Source of the DNA: an uncultured bacterium
Lineage (GTDB): Bacteria; Krumholzibacteriota; Krumholzibacteriia; LZORAL124-64-63
NCBI GenBank assembly: GCA_937910695.1
Contig: CALEMW010000009.1
Location: 1 to 64,000, forward strand
DNA length: 64,000 bases
Reading direction: 5' to 3'
The notes under the pieces are model-generated. The model had not been told where the DNA came from and ran no database searches. It saw only the letters and a list, made by a program, of their open reading frames with translations. Each line of letters begins with the position of its first letter. Positions within the stretch are counted from its first letter, which is position 1. The translations under genes were made by a program, and so were the position numbers. Positions 8,220-15,987 of the stretch are shown here, piece by piece.

Positions 8220-8262
8220 TGACACGGGTGACATCGTGGCATGGCCGTGTCATGCCTTCTTG
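8220..8262 (+). terminator. Weak hairpin after the GT2 gene
   Basis: Two alternative hairpins can form: TGACACGG/CCGTGTCA with a 17-base loop, or GGCATG/CATGCC with a 7-base loop followed by TTCTTGCT. The T tract is poor, so termination is uncertain. The remaining 130 bases up to dnaK are AT-rich. No CIRCE inverted repeat was found there. Confidence 0.4.
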
Positions 8263-8390
8263 CTGGCTTTCATATCTGTGGTTCCCTAATACTCATAATT
8301 ACAATTAGTTAGAGGATCTTCGATTCTCCATAGTCATGGCACGCGTCTTGTAATAGCGTGTCCATCACCTAGAATCCGACGGAGGAAATC

Positions 8391-10289
8391 ATGGGAAAGA
8401 TCATTGGCATCGACCTGGGCACGACCAACAGCGTCGTCAGCGTGATGGACGGCGACGAGCCCCGCGTCATTCAGAACAAAGAAGGCAATCGCACCACTCC
8501 TTCCGTGGTGGCGTGGAACAAGAGCGGTGAACGTCTGGTGGGGCTGCTGGCCAAGCGTCAAGCTGTTACAAACCCCCAGAACACCGTGTCCTCGGTCAAA
8601 CGTTTCATGGGGCGCAAGCACTCCGAGGTCTCCAGCGAGATGACCGAGGTTCCGTACCAGGTCGTCGCCGGCCCCAACGGGGATGCCCGCATCAAGACCA
8701 GCGAGGGGGAGTTCGCCCCGCCCGAGATTTCCGCAATCGTGCTCCAGGCACTGCGTGAGACGGCAGAGGAATATCTCGGAGAGCCTGTGACAGGGGCCGT
8801 GGTGACCGTACCAGCATATTTCAACGACTCCCAGCGCCAAGCCACCAAGGATGCCGGCAAGATCGCCGGACTGGACGTCAAACGCATCATCAACGAGCCG
8901 ACGGCGGCCGCCTTGGCCTATGGCCTGGGCTCGAAAAAGGACGAGACCGTTGCGGTCTTCGATCTTGGTGGCGGTACTTTCGACGTGTCGATCCTCGAGA
9001 TCGGCGACGATGTGTTCAGCGTGCTGGCCACCAATGGCGATACCCACTTGGGGGGCGATGATTTTGACCAGAAGATCGTCGAGCATCTGGTCGCGACGTT
9101 CATCAAGGACGAGGGCATCGATCTGAGCAAGGACCCCATGGCGACCCAGCGACTGAAGGAAGCCGCCGAACGAGCCAAGTGCGAGTTGAGCTCATCGTCC
9201 CAGGCGGAGATCAACCTGCCGTTCATCACGGCCGACAGCAGTGGTCCCAAGCACTTCGCCCTGACGCTGACCCGCGCCAAATTCGAGGAGCTCGTGGATG
9301 GACTCGTCGAGCGCACATCGGCGCCGTGTCGCAACTGCCTGAAGGATGCTGGCTTGAGCCCTGCAGACATCAACGAGGTCATTCTCGTGGGTGGATCGAC
9401 CCGCATTCCTGCAGTTCAGGCCATGGTCGCGAAGATCTTCGGTCAGGAACCCAACCGTTCCGTGAACCCCGACGAAGTCGTGGCCATGGGGGCCGCCATT
9501 CAGGGTGGAGTCCTGGCAGGCGACGATGTCGGTGTTGTACTGCTCGACGTGACTCCTTTGTCCCTTGGCATCGAAACCTTGGGCGGCGTTCGGACGACCT
9601 TGATCGAACGCAACACGACCATTCCGACCAAGAAAAGTCAGATCTTTTCGACAGCCGGCGACAATCAGGACACCGTTGAGATCCACGTCCTGCAGGGCGA
9701 ACGCGAAATGGCCGTAGACAACAAGACCATCGGTCGCTTCCAGCTTACGGGGATTCCGCCCGCGCCGCGGGGTATCCCTCAGGTCGAGGTGACATTCGAT
9801 ATTGACGCCAACGGGATCCTGTCCGTCAGTGCCGTAGACAAGGCCACCGGCAAGGCTCAATCAATTAAGATCCAGGCCTCGAGTGGTTTGAGCGACGAAG
9901 AAATCGATAAGATGGTCCACGACGCTGAGTCCAATGCCGACGAGGATAGGAAGAAGCGCGAGCTCATCGATGCCCGCAATACTGGGGACAGTTCGATTCA
10001 TCAGGTCCGCAAGAGCCTTGACGAGCTCGGCGACGATATCGATTCGGCACTCAAGGAGGATTGCGAAACCAAGATCAAGGCCGTCGAGGAGACCCTCAAG
10101 AGCGATGATGCTGCCGTCATCAAAACCGCCACCGAGGCCATGATGAAGTCGATGCAGGCGCTTGCCAGCAAAGCCTATGAAAAGGCATCGGCACAGCAGC
10201 AGGAGGATTCGACGGGATCGGCGTCGGGTCAGGGGCCCACGGCGAACAAAGAGGGTGAAGTCGACGCTGACTACGAAGTCGTCGACTAA
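8391..10289 (+). CDS. dnaK: Molecular chaperone DnaK (Hsp70)
   Basis: ATP-dependent cytoplasmic chaperone of 632 residues. The N-terminal [16 protein letters not shown] phosphate loop, the [13 protein letters not shown] nucleotide motif, [10 protein letters not shown], and the substrate-binding domain start ([15 protein letters not shown]) are in the right order. The extra segment in the ATPase domain typical of Gram-negative DnaK is present. The tail ends in [12 protein letters not shown], a normal DnaK ending. Start: ATG 5 bases after GGAGG. It is not linked to grpE or dnaJ here, and no heat-shock operator could be recognised in the 174-base upstream region. Confidence 0.98.
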   Translation: MGKIIGIDLGTTNSVVSVMDGDEPRVIQNKEGNRTTPSVVAWNKSGERLVGLLAKRQAVTNPQNTVSSVKRFMGRKHSEVSSEMTEVPYQVVAGPNGDARIKTSEGEFAPPEISAIVLQALRETAEEYLGEPVTGAVVTVPAYFNDSQRQATKDAGKIAGLDVKRIINEPTAAALAYGLGSKKDETVAVFDLGGGTFDVSILEIGDDVFSVLATNGDTHLGGDDFDQKIVEHLVATFIKDEGIDLSKDPMATQRLKEAAERAKCELSSSSQAEINLPFITADSSGPKHFALTLTRAKFEELVDGLVERTSAPCRNCLKDAGLSPADINEVILVGGSTRIPAVQAMVAKIFGQEPNRSVNPDEVVAMGAAIQGGVLAGDDVGVVLLDVTPLSLGIETLGGVRTTLIERNTTIPTKKSQIFSTAGDNQDTVEIHVLQGEREMAVDNKTIGRFQLTGIPPAPRGIPQVEVTFDIDANGILSVSAVDKATGKAQSIKIQASSGLSDEEIDKMVHDAESNADEDRKKRELIDARNTGDSSIHQVRKSLDELGDDIDSALKEDCETKIKAVEETLKSDDAAVIKTATEAMMKSMQALASKAYEKASAQQQEDSTGSASGQGPTANKEGEVDADYEVVD

Positions 10290-10302
10290 GGCTCTAACAT
10301 AC

Positions 10303-10335
10303 TGGCGGGTCAGCAAATAGCTGGCCCGCCATTTC
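10303..10335 (+). terminator. Rho-independent terminator after dnaK
   Basis: A 12-bp stem TGGCGGGTCAGC/GCTGGCCCGCCA (one G-T pair) with loop AAATA is followed by TTTC, 13 bases after the dnaK stop. Confidence 0.8.
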
Positions 10336-10370
10336 TCGGCCTTAAAAGTGGATAAATAAAGTATAAATAG

Positions 10371-10399
10371 TTGACTTCGGCCGGTCTGTGGATTAGGAT
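10371..10399 (+). promoter_or_regulatory. Sigma-70-type promoter for the sigma factor gene
   Basis: TTGACT (10371-10376), a 17-base spacer, then TAGGAT (10394-10399) in an AT-rich stretch between the dnaK terminator and the sigma gene. The leader RNA would be about 140 bases. No other regulatory structure was recognised in it. Confidence 0.65.
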
Positions 10400-10545
10400 A
10401 ACGACAATGAATATCGTTATTAAATAATGCCCATGGGAACTTTGAGGATGGTATGAGGTAGAAATAGTCCGAATTTAGCGTAAGAAATATCTCAGGTTCG
10501 ACACGAACTTAGGCAGAAGAGATCAAACTGACCAGGAGGCTGACG

Positions 10546-11403
10546 GTGTACGAAATCGAACTGAGCAGCGACCGACGCGAGGATTCGAGCCTGCAGCACT
10601 ATCTCCAGACGATCGGACGGTACGACCTGCTGACCAGGGAAGGTGAATTCGAATTGGCGCGTCGGATCCGACGCGGCGACAAGGCAGCCCTCGACCACCT
10701 GGTCAATGCCAACCTACGTTTCGTGGTCAGTGTGGCCAAGAAGTTCCTGAACCAGGGACTCAGCTATATGGACTTGATCGCCGAGGGCAATATCGGTTTG
10801 ATCACCGCTGCCAAGCGCTTCGACGAGCAGCGTGAATTCCGGTTCATCTCATACGCCGTGTGGTGGATCCGTCAGGCGATACAGAAGGCAATCGCTGAAC
10901 AGACCAATACGGTACGGTTGCCCATCAACCGCACCCAGCAGGCTCAGCGCATGAAGAAGACTGCCCGGGCCATCGAGCAAGTTCACCACCGCAAGGCAAC
11001 GGACGAGGAAGTCGCGACTGAGCTGGGGCTGACTATCCAGAAGATGAATCAGATCCGAAATGCGAGTCGGCCGCTGGCCAGCCTCGATGAGAGCATCTAC
11101 GACGAAGACGGGGTTACGCTGGCCGAGACCTTGCGGGATCCCAACGAGCTCGATCCCGAGCAGAGCTTTGTCGTCGACGAGCTCCTGAGCGAGATGAGCG
11201 TCGCCTTGGAGACCTTGTCGCCTCGTGAGCGCAGCATCATTGCCAGGTACTACGGCCTTGGGGAGGAAGAGCCCCAATCCCTCGAGACAATAGGCCAGGA
11301 CATCAACCTGAGCCGCGAGAGGGTGCGCCAGATCCGCAACCAGGCTCTCAAGCGGATCAGGCAGACCGTGGCCGGTCACCGGCTGGTAGACTACCTCTCA
11401 TAG
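10546..11403 (+). CDS. RNA polymerase sigma factor, RpoD/SigA-like short form
   Basis: Sigma-70 family factor of 285 residues that directs RNA polymerase to -10/-35 promoters. Region 1.2 (SLQHYLQTIGRYDLL), region 2 (NLRFVVSVAKKF, SYMDLIAEGNIGL, FISYAVWWIRQAI), region 3, and region 4.2 (LETIGQDINLSRERVRQIRN) are all present. It lacks region 1.1 and the non-conserved insert of large RpoD proteins, so it could be the primary factor in short form (common outside Proteobacteria) or a group 2 paralogue. GTG start with AGGAGG 6 bases upstream (10534-10539). Confidence 0.92.
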   Translation: MYEIELSSDRREDSSLQHYLQTIGRYDLLTREGEFELARRIRRGDKAALDHLVNANLRFVVSVAKKFLNQGLSYMDLIAEGNIGLITAAKRFDEQREFRFISYAVWWIRQAIQKAIAEQTNTVRLPINRTQQAQRMKKTARAIEQVHHRKATDEEVATELGLTIQKMNQIRNASRPLASLDESIYDEDGVTLAETLRDPNELDPEQSFVVDELLSEMSVALETLSPRERSIIARYYGLGEEEPQSLETIGQDINLSRERVRQIRNQALKRIRQTVAGHRLVDYLS

Positions 11404-11414
11404 TCACAAAGGAT

Positions 11415-11443
11415 TTGACAGGACTCCCTGGACTGAATAATTT
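11415..11443 (+). promoter_or_regulatory. Sigma-70-type promoter for tRNA-Val
   Basis: TTGACA (11415-11420), a 17-base spacer, then TAATTT (11438-11443), ending 15 bases before the mature tRNA. Confidence 0.65.
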
Positions 11444-11458
11444 GTGAATCCACCGCGT

Positions 11459-11535
11459 GGGAGATTAGCTCAGCTGGTTAGAGTACTTGCTCGACACGCA
11501 AGGGGTCACTGGTTCGAATCCAGTATCTCCCACCA
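11459..11535 (+). tRNA. tRNA-Val (anticodon GAC)
   Basis: A 77-base cloverleaf: acceptor GGGAGAT/ATCTCCC, anticodon stem CTTGC/GCAAG with loop TCGACAC (GAC at 11493-11495), T arm ACTGGTTCGAATCCAGT, discriminator A and encoded CCA. Confidence 0.96.
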
Positions 11536-11548
11536 ACAGGATACGATG

Positions 11549-11585
11549 GAATGAGGTGGCTCTTCGGAATCACCTCATTCTTTTC
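11549..11585 (+). terminator. Rho-independent terminator after tRNA-Val
   Basis: A 10-bp stem GAATGAGGTG/CACCTCATTC with a 12-base loop is followed by TTTTC. It lies between tRNA-Val and thrS. Confidence 0.82.
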
Positions 11586-11636
11586 ATCGGGACCTCGCCG
11601 GCTATGCGCCTGCGAACCGTCCGCCAGGAGAGAACC

Positions 11637-13556
11637 ATGGCCCAGTTGATGCTGACTCTGCCGGACGGCAGGGACCTCGCCGTGGAACAGGGCTCGTCCT
11701 TCCGCGACGCCGTCGGTTCCCTGAACCCCGTATTGCTGCGCAACGCCCTCGCGGTCACCCTCGAGAAGGCGCATTACACCTTGGACGACGTCGTACCTTC
11801 CGGCGGGGCGTTTCAGGTGATCACACGCGACAGCGAAGAGGGTCTAGAGACTCTGCGTCATTCAGCAGCGCATCTGCTGGCCTGGGCCGTCCAGGATCTC
11901 TTTCCGGGGACCAAGTTCGCGTTCGGTCCGTCAATCGAGAATGGTTTCTACTACGACTTCGATCGGGAAGAACAGTTCACTGAAGATGATCTGGCTGCTA
12001 TCGAGACGCGGATGATGGAATTGGCCCGCAGCAAGGTGCCCATCCAGCGTACTTCCATCAATACGGCGGAAGGCAAGGCGCTCTTCTCGGATCAGCCCTT
12101 CAAGCTCCACCAGATCGACAATCTCGGGGATCAGGCGCTGTCGGCCTATCGGATGGGTGATTTTACGGACCTGTGCGAAGGGCCGCACGTACCGAACACA
12201 TCCGAGATCAAAGCCGTGAAGCTCCTGAACCTGGCCGGCGCCTATTGGCTCGGCAAGAGTGACAACCAGCAGCTTCAGCGGATCTACGGCACGGCATTCT
12301 TCAAGAAGAAGGATCTGGACGAACACCTTGCCATGCTCGAAGAAGCCAAGAAACGGGATCATCGGCGCCTGGGGCGGGAGCTCGATCTCTTCGGCATCAT
12401 GGAGGAGGCGGGCCCAGGCTTGTCGTTCTGGTTCCCCAAGGGCGACATCATCCGTGAGGAGATCATCACCCATTGGAAGTTTCTCCATCGCCGCGACGGT
12501 TACCAGACGGTGACCACCCCCCATATCTCCCAGGCGGATCTCTGGGTGACATCGGGCCACATGGAGTTCTACCGCGACGACATGTACGTTTTCGAGCAGG
12601 ACGGGCGCGACCATGTCGTCAAGCCGATGAACTGCCCCGGCCACATCCTGATCTATAAGCGGGCCAAGCGGAGCTACCGCAGCCTACCGGTGCGATATGC
12701 CGAGCTAGGGACCGTGTACAGAGCCGAGCTCAAGGGTGCCTTGCACGGTCTGATGCGCGTGCGCGGCTTCACCCAGGACGACGCGCATATCTTTTGCACC
12801 CCCGACCAGCTCGAAGACGAGATCTGCGGTGTGCTGGATCTGACCAAGGAGATCCTCGGCACTTTCGGCTTCAGCGACTTCAAGGTGGAGCTCTCCGTGC
12901 GGGATCCGGAGAACCTGCAGAAATATGCCGGCACCGACGAAGAGTGGGAGATGGCCGAACGCTCCCTGGTGCGGGCAATCGAGAAGCATGGCTTCGACTA
13001 CACCCGCGAAGAGGGGGAGGCCGTATTCTACGGCCCCAAGATCGACATCAAGCTCATCGATGCCATCGGCCGCAAGTGGCAGGCCAGCACCGTGCAGTTC
13101 GACTTCAACTTGCCGCGCCGTTTCGACGTGACCTATGTCGATCAGAGCGGCGAGGACAAATACGTGTACATGGTGCACCGGGCCATTATGGGCTCCCTTG
13201 AGCGCTTCATCGGGATTCTTACCGAGCATTTCGGCGGCGATTTCCCGTTATGGCTGAGTCCCGAGCACTGCCGCATTCTCTCGGTGAGCCGGGATCAGCA
13301 TCCTTATGCCGAGGAAGTGGCCCATCGTTTGAGGGTCATGGGCCTGCGTGCATCGGCAGATGTCCGCGAAGAAAAAATCGGCTACAAGATCCGCGAGGCG
13401 GAGACCCAGAGGGTGCCGTTCATGCTGATCGTCGGCGGCAAGGAACAGGAGGCCGGGACGGTTTCGGTCCGGGCCCGCCACCGGGACGACCCCGGTGAGC
13501 TCGAAGTGGGTGTTTTTGCCAAGCGGATGCTTGACGAAATCGCCGCGAAGAGCTAG
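11637..13556 (+). CDS. thrS: Threonine--tRNA ligase
   Basis: Class II aminoacyl-tRNA synthetase of 639 residues that charges tRNA-Thr. Domains in order: an N-terminal TGS domain, the editing domain with the HSAAHLLAWAVQ zinc-type motif and a second Cys/His pair (DLCEGPHV), then the catalytic core with PMNCPGHI and RVRGFTQDDAHIF, and the C-terminal anticodon-binding domain. Start: ATG 11637 after AGGAG (11626-11630). An in-frame ATG at 11604 lacks a ribosome site. It heads a translation cluster, as in many bacteria: thrS, infC, rpmI, rplT, pheS, pheT. No T-box was recognised upstream. Confidence 0.98.
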   Translation: MAQLMLTLPDGRDLAVEQGSSFRDAVGSLNPVLLRNALAVTLEKAHYTLDDVVPSGGAFQVITRDSEEGLETLRHSAAHLLAWAVQDLFPGTKFAFGPSIENGFYYDFDREEQFTEDDLAAIETRMMELARSKVPIQRTSINTAEGKALFSDQPFKLHQIDNLGDQALSAYRMGDFTDLCEGPHVPNTSEIKAVKLLNLAGAYWLGKSDNQQLQRIYGTAFFKKKDLDEHLAMLEEAKKRDHRRLGRELDLFGIMEEAGPGLSFWFPKGDIIREEIITHWKFLHRRDGYQTVTTPHISQADLWVTSGHMEFYRDDMYVFEQDGRDHVVKPMNCPGHILIYKRAKRSYRSLPVRYAELGTVYRAELKGALHGLMRVRGFTQDDAHIFCTPDQLEDEICGVLDLTKEILGTFGFSDFKVELSVRDPENLQKYAGTDEEWEMAERSLVRAIEKHGFDYTREEGEAVFYGPKIDIKLIDAIGRKWQASTVQFDFNLPRRFDVTYVDQSGEDKYVYMVHRAIMGSLERFIGILTEHFGGDFPLWLSPEHCRILSVSRDQHPYAEEVAHRLRVMGLRASADVREEKIGYKIREAETQRVPFMLIVGGKEQEAGTVSVRARHRDDPGELEVGVFAKRMLDEIAAKS

Positions 13557-13736
13557 ATTACGCGTTCACCGTCGTTGGACGGCAGACATTCGAATCGGCG
13601 CCAAGCAGGGGCGGAAGCTCCTCACCATCACGGCCTGAAGGCCGGATCGGTTCGCACTGACAATCAGGCGGACCATTGTGTCCGCCTTTTTCTTCGTGAT
13701 TCCAGCGCCGGCAACTCATGCAGGAGGTCAGGGACC
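13557..13736 (+). promoter_or_regulatory. Candidate attenuator leader upstream of infC
   Basis: The 180 bases between thrS and infC hold a small hairpin CGGCC/GGCCG (loop TGAA, near 13631-13644), then an intrinsic terminator (13666-13691) only 45 bases before the infC start. There is no room for a separate promoter after the terminator, so a transcript must pass through it to express infC-rpmI-rplT. That is the geometry of r-protein or IF3 leader attenuation (compare L20 leaders), but the sensing structure itself is not identified. Confidence 0.5.
13666..13691 (+). terminator. Intrinsic terminator in the infC leader
   Basis: An 8-bp stem AGGCGGAC/GTCCGCCT with a 6-base loop is followed by four T then C. 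It sits 110 bases after thrS and 45 bases before infC. Confidence 0.82.
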
Positions 13737-14258
13737 ATTAGTGAAGATCGTCAGCTTCGCGTCAATCGCATGATCCGGATTCCGAGGATCCTGGTCGTAG
13801 ATGAAAACGGTGAACAGCTCGGAGTGATGGAGACGCGCGACGCACTCGAGCTTGCCATGGAACGCGGTCTGGATCTGGTCGAAGTGGCGCCCACCGCTCG
13901 TCCCCCTGTCTGCCGAATCATGGACTACGGCAAGTACAAGTACGAGTTGAGCAAGAAGGCTCGGATCACGAAACAGAAGTCGCACCAGGTCAAGGTCAAG
14001 ACGATCAAGTTCAGGCCCAAGACCGACGACCACGACTACGACTTCAAGAAGGAGCACATCATCTCCTTCTTGCAGAAGGGCAACAAGGTCAAGGTCATCA
14101 TGCAGTTCCGGGGACGCGAGATGTCCCACATGGACCTCGGCATCGATATCCTGAAGGGTCTGGTCGAAGACCTCGTCGAGTGGGGAGTCCCCGAGGGGCG
14201 CCCGTCACAGGAGGGACGCACAGTCTCCCTGATCCTCGGCCCCAAGAAGGAAGCCTGA
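13737..14258 (+). CDS. infC: Translation initiation factor IF-3 (ATT start codon)
   Basis: IF-3 (173 residues) binds the 30S subunit, blocks 50S joining and checks the start codon. The N-domain has RVNRMIR and LGVMETRDAL, the linker PPVCRIMDYGKYKYE, and the C-domain KVKVIMQFRGREM. The mature N-terminus aligns only if translation begins at ATT 13737, which has a perfect AGGAGGT (13722-13728) 8 bases upstream. No ATG, GTG or TTG lies there in frame; the next ATG (about 33 bases in) would remove the start of the N-domain. ATT starts are known for infC (for example in E. coli) and let IF-3 repress its own synthesis. It is followed by rpmI and rplT. Confidence 0.95.
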   Translation: MSEDRQLRVNRMIRIPRILVVDENGEQLGVMETRDALELAMERGLDLVEVAPTARPPVCRIMDYGKYKYELSKKARITKQKSHQVKVKTIKFRPKTDDHDYDFKKEHIISFLQKGNKVKVIMQFRGREMSHMDLGIDILKGLVEDLVEWGVPEGRPSQEGRTVSLILGPKKEA

Positions 14259-14333
14259 TCGAGGAAACGAGCGGAGTCGATGCCACCCCGGCTGGGGGTG
14301 CTCCGTGTCTCAGTACGTGAAAGGATGATGAGA

Positions 14334-14537
14334 ATGAGTGGTCCGAAAATGAAGACCAACCGCGCAGCGGCCAAGCGCTTCAAGCGCACTGGCTCCGGGC
14401 GCGTGAAGCGCAATCAGGCCTACCACGGCCACCTGTTCACGAGGAAGAGCCCCAAGCGGCTGCGCAACCTGCGGAAGTCGGACATGGTCTCGGCGGCTGA
14501 TGTCGACCGCGTCAACAAGATGCTCGGCGGCAAGTAG
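14334..14537 (+). CDS. rpmI: 50S ribosomal protein L35
   Basis: A small basic r-protein of 67 residues. The motif [19 protein letters not shown] at the N-terminus and the [19 protein letters not shown] segment are standard L35. The ATG at 14334 is chosen over two closer ATGs (14325, 14328) because GAAAGGA sits 8 bases upstream. Usual position between infC and rplT. Confidence 0.96.
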   Translation: MSGPKMKTNRAAAKRFKRTGSGRVKRNQAYHGHLFTRKSPKRLRNLRKSDMVSAADVDRVNKMLGGK

Positions 14538-14579
14538 AGACGCCCCGACTACCGAACTGATTCATTAGCTGGAGGCATC

Positions 14580-14933
14580 ATGCCAAGATCAACGAATAAT
14601 CCTGCCGCGAGGCAGAAGCGAAACAAGGTGATGAAGCAGGCGCGCGGCTATATTGCCGGGCGAGGTAGCCAGTTCCGGATGGCCCGCGAGCAGGTCGAGC
14701 GCGCCGGTCAGGCCGAGTACCGGGATCGCAAGAGGCGCAAGCGCGACTTCCGGCGTCTCTGGATCGTGCGTATCAACGCCGCCGCCAGAATCCATGGTAT
14801 GAGCTATAGCCACCTGATCAACGGGTTGAAGAAGGCGAACATCGAAGTCGACCGCAAAATGCTGGCCGATCTCGCCGTGCGCGACATGGACGGGTTTGCC
14901 AAGCTGGCCGAAGCGGCCCGCGCAGCCCTCTAG
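14580..14933 (+). CDS. rplT: 50S ribosomal protein L20
   Basis: An r-protein of 117 residues, binding 23S rRNA early in 50S assembly and known in other bacteria to repress the infC-rpmI-rplT messenger. It has KQARGYIAGRGSQFRMAREQ at the N-terminus (the usual RKARGYRGARS... region in variant form), RDFRRLWIVRINAAAR in the middle, and the conserved NRKMLADLAVRD-like C-terminal region (here DRKMLADLAV). Start: ATG with GGAGG 6 bases upstream. Confidence 0.97.
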   Translation: MPRSTNNPAARQKRNKVMKQARGYIAGRGSQFRMAREQVERAGQAEYRDRKRRKRDFRRLWIVRINAAARIHGMSYSHLINGLKKANIEVDRKMLADLAVRDMDGFAKLAEAARAAL

Positions 14934-14955
14934 TCATCATCCCTTGGAGGACGCC

Positions 14956-15987
14956 ATGCCGGGCATCGACCTGGACGGCCTGCGCCGCGACGGAACGGCG
15001 CGGATCGAAGGAGCGGGAACCCTCGAAGAGCTCGAACGCCAACGCGTCGAGCTCTTCGGTCGCAAAGGCGTGCTCACACTCGAGCTGCGCAGTCTTAAGG
15101 ATCTGCCGCCTGAGGAAAAACCGGCGGCAGGGGCCGGGCTCAACAGTCTCAAGGGAGAGCTCGAGTCTCTGATGGACGGCCGCCGGTCGGCGCTGCTGGC
15201 CGAGGACGATGCTCGTGGCGCTCTCGGAGCTGACCTCTCCCTGCCGGGGCTGCCTCTGGTCAAATCGGGCGGTCTCCATCCGTTACCGGCGATCGTCGAG
15301 GAGATCTGCGGCATTTTCCACGGCATGGGGTTCAGCCGCGCCGACGGTCCGGAAGTGGAGTTGGATTATTATAACTTCACTGCGTTGAATTTCCCGGACG
15401 ATCATCCCGCCCGCGATATCCAGGACACATTCTATATCGACGAGAAGATGCTCCTGCGGACCCAGACCTCGCCGGTCCAGGTGAGGGTGATGGAGCGCTC
15501 GACACCCCCACTGGCCGTCGTGGTTCCTGGGCGGGTCTACAGGAACGAAGCCGTCGACGCGTCCCATGCAGCGGAATTCTATCAAGTCGAGGGGCTCTAC
15601 GTGGACAAGAGCGTGAGCCTGGCCGACCTGCGAGCGACGGTCCAGCAGTTCATCCGCACCCTCTACGGCGAAGGCACGGAGATCCGCTTCCGGCCTCATT
15701 TCTTCCCTTTTACGGAGCCCTCGGTCGAGGTTGACATGCGCTGCTTCGGCTGTGGCGGTGGCGGTTGCCACATCTGTGGGAAGACCGGTTGGATCGAGAT
15801 CATGGGCGCAGGCATGGTGCATCCCAATGTGTTCGCCGCCGCTGGTTACGACCCCGACGCCTACACCGGTTTCGCCTTCGGCCTCGGCATAGACCGCATC
15901 GCAATGCTGCGGTACGGCATCGACGACATCCGTCTGCTCTACGAGAACGATCTCCGGTTCCTCCAGCAGTTCCGAGGTGTGAGTTGA
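14956..15987 (+). CDS. pheS: Phenylalanine--tRNA ligase alpha subunit
   Basis: Catalytic subunit (343 residues) of the alpha2-beta2 enzyme. After an N-terminal coiled-coil region, class II motif 1 (HPLPAIVEEICGIFHGMGF), motif 2 (VVPGRVYRNEAVDASHAAEF) and motif 3 (AFGLGIDRIAMLRYGIDDIR) are intact. The QTSPVQVR segment and FFPFTEPSVEVD are family hallmarks. ATG 14956 has GGAGG upstream. Its TGA overlaps the TTG start of pheT by four bases, so the two subunits are coupled. Confidence 0.97.
   Translation: MPGIDLDGLRRDGTARIEGAGTLEELERQRVELFGRKGVLTLELRSLKDLPPEEKPAAGAGLNSLKGELESLMDGRRSALLAEDDARGALGADLSLPGLPLVKSGGLHPLPAIVEEICGIFHGMGFSRADGPEVELDYYNFTALNFPDDHPARDIQDTFYIDEKMLLRTQTSPVQVRVMERSTPPLAVVVPGRVYRNEAVDASHAAEFYQVEGLYVDKSVSLADLRATVQQFIRTLYGEGTEIRFRPHFFPFTEPSVEVDMRCFGCGGGGCHICGKTGWIEIMGAGMVHPNVFAAAGYDPDAYTGFAFGLGIDRIAMLRYGIDDIRLLYENDLRFLQQFRGVS

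Noticed and set aside
8348-8375. TTGTAA-16-TAGAAT as dnaK promoter
   Set aside because: Transcription would start within the dnaK ribosome site, leaving no usable leader; probably chance in an AT-rich gap.
8217-8390. CIRCE (HrcA operator) or sigma-32 promoter before dnaK
   Set aside because: No TTAGCACTC-N9-GAGTGCTAA repeat and no convincing CTTGAA/CCCCAT pair were found.
11536-11636. T-box riboswitch before thrS
   Set aside because: The space holds only the tRNA-Val terminator and a short leader; no specifier loop or T-box core sequence.
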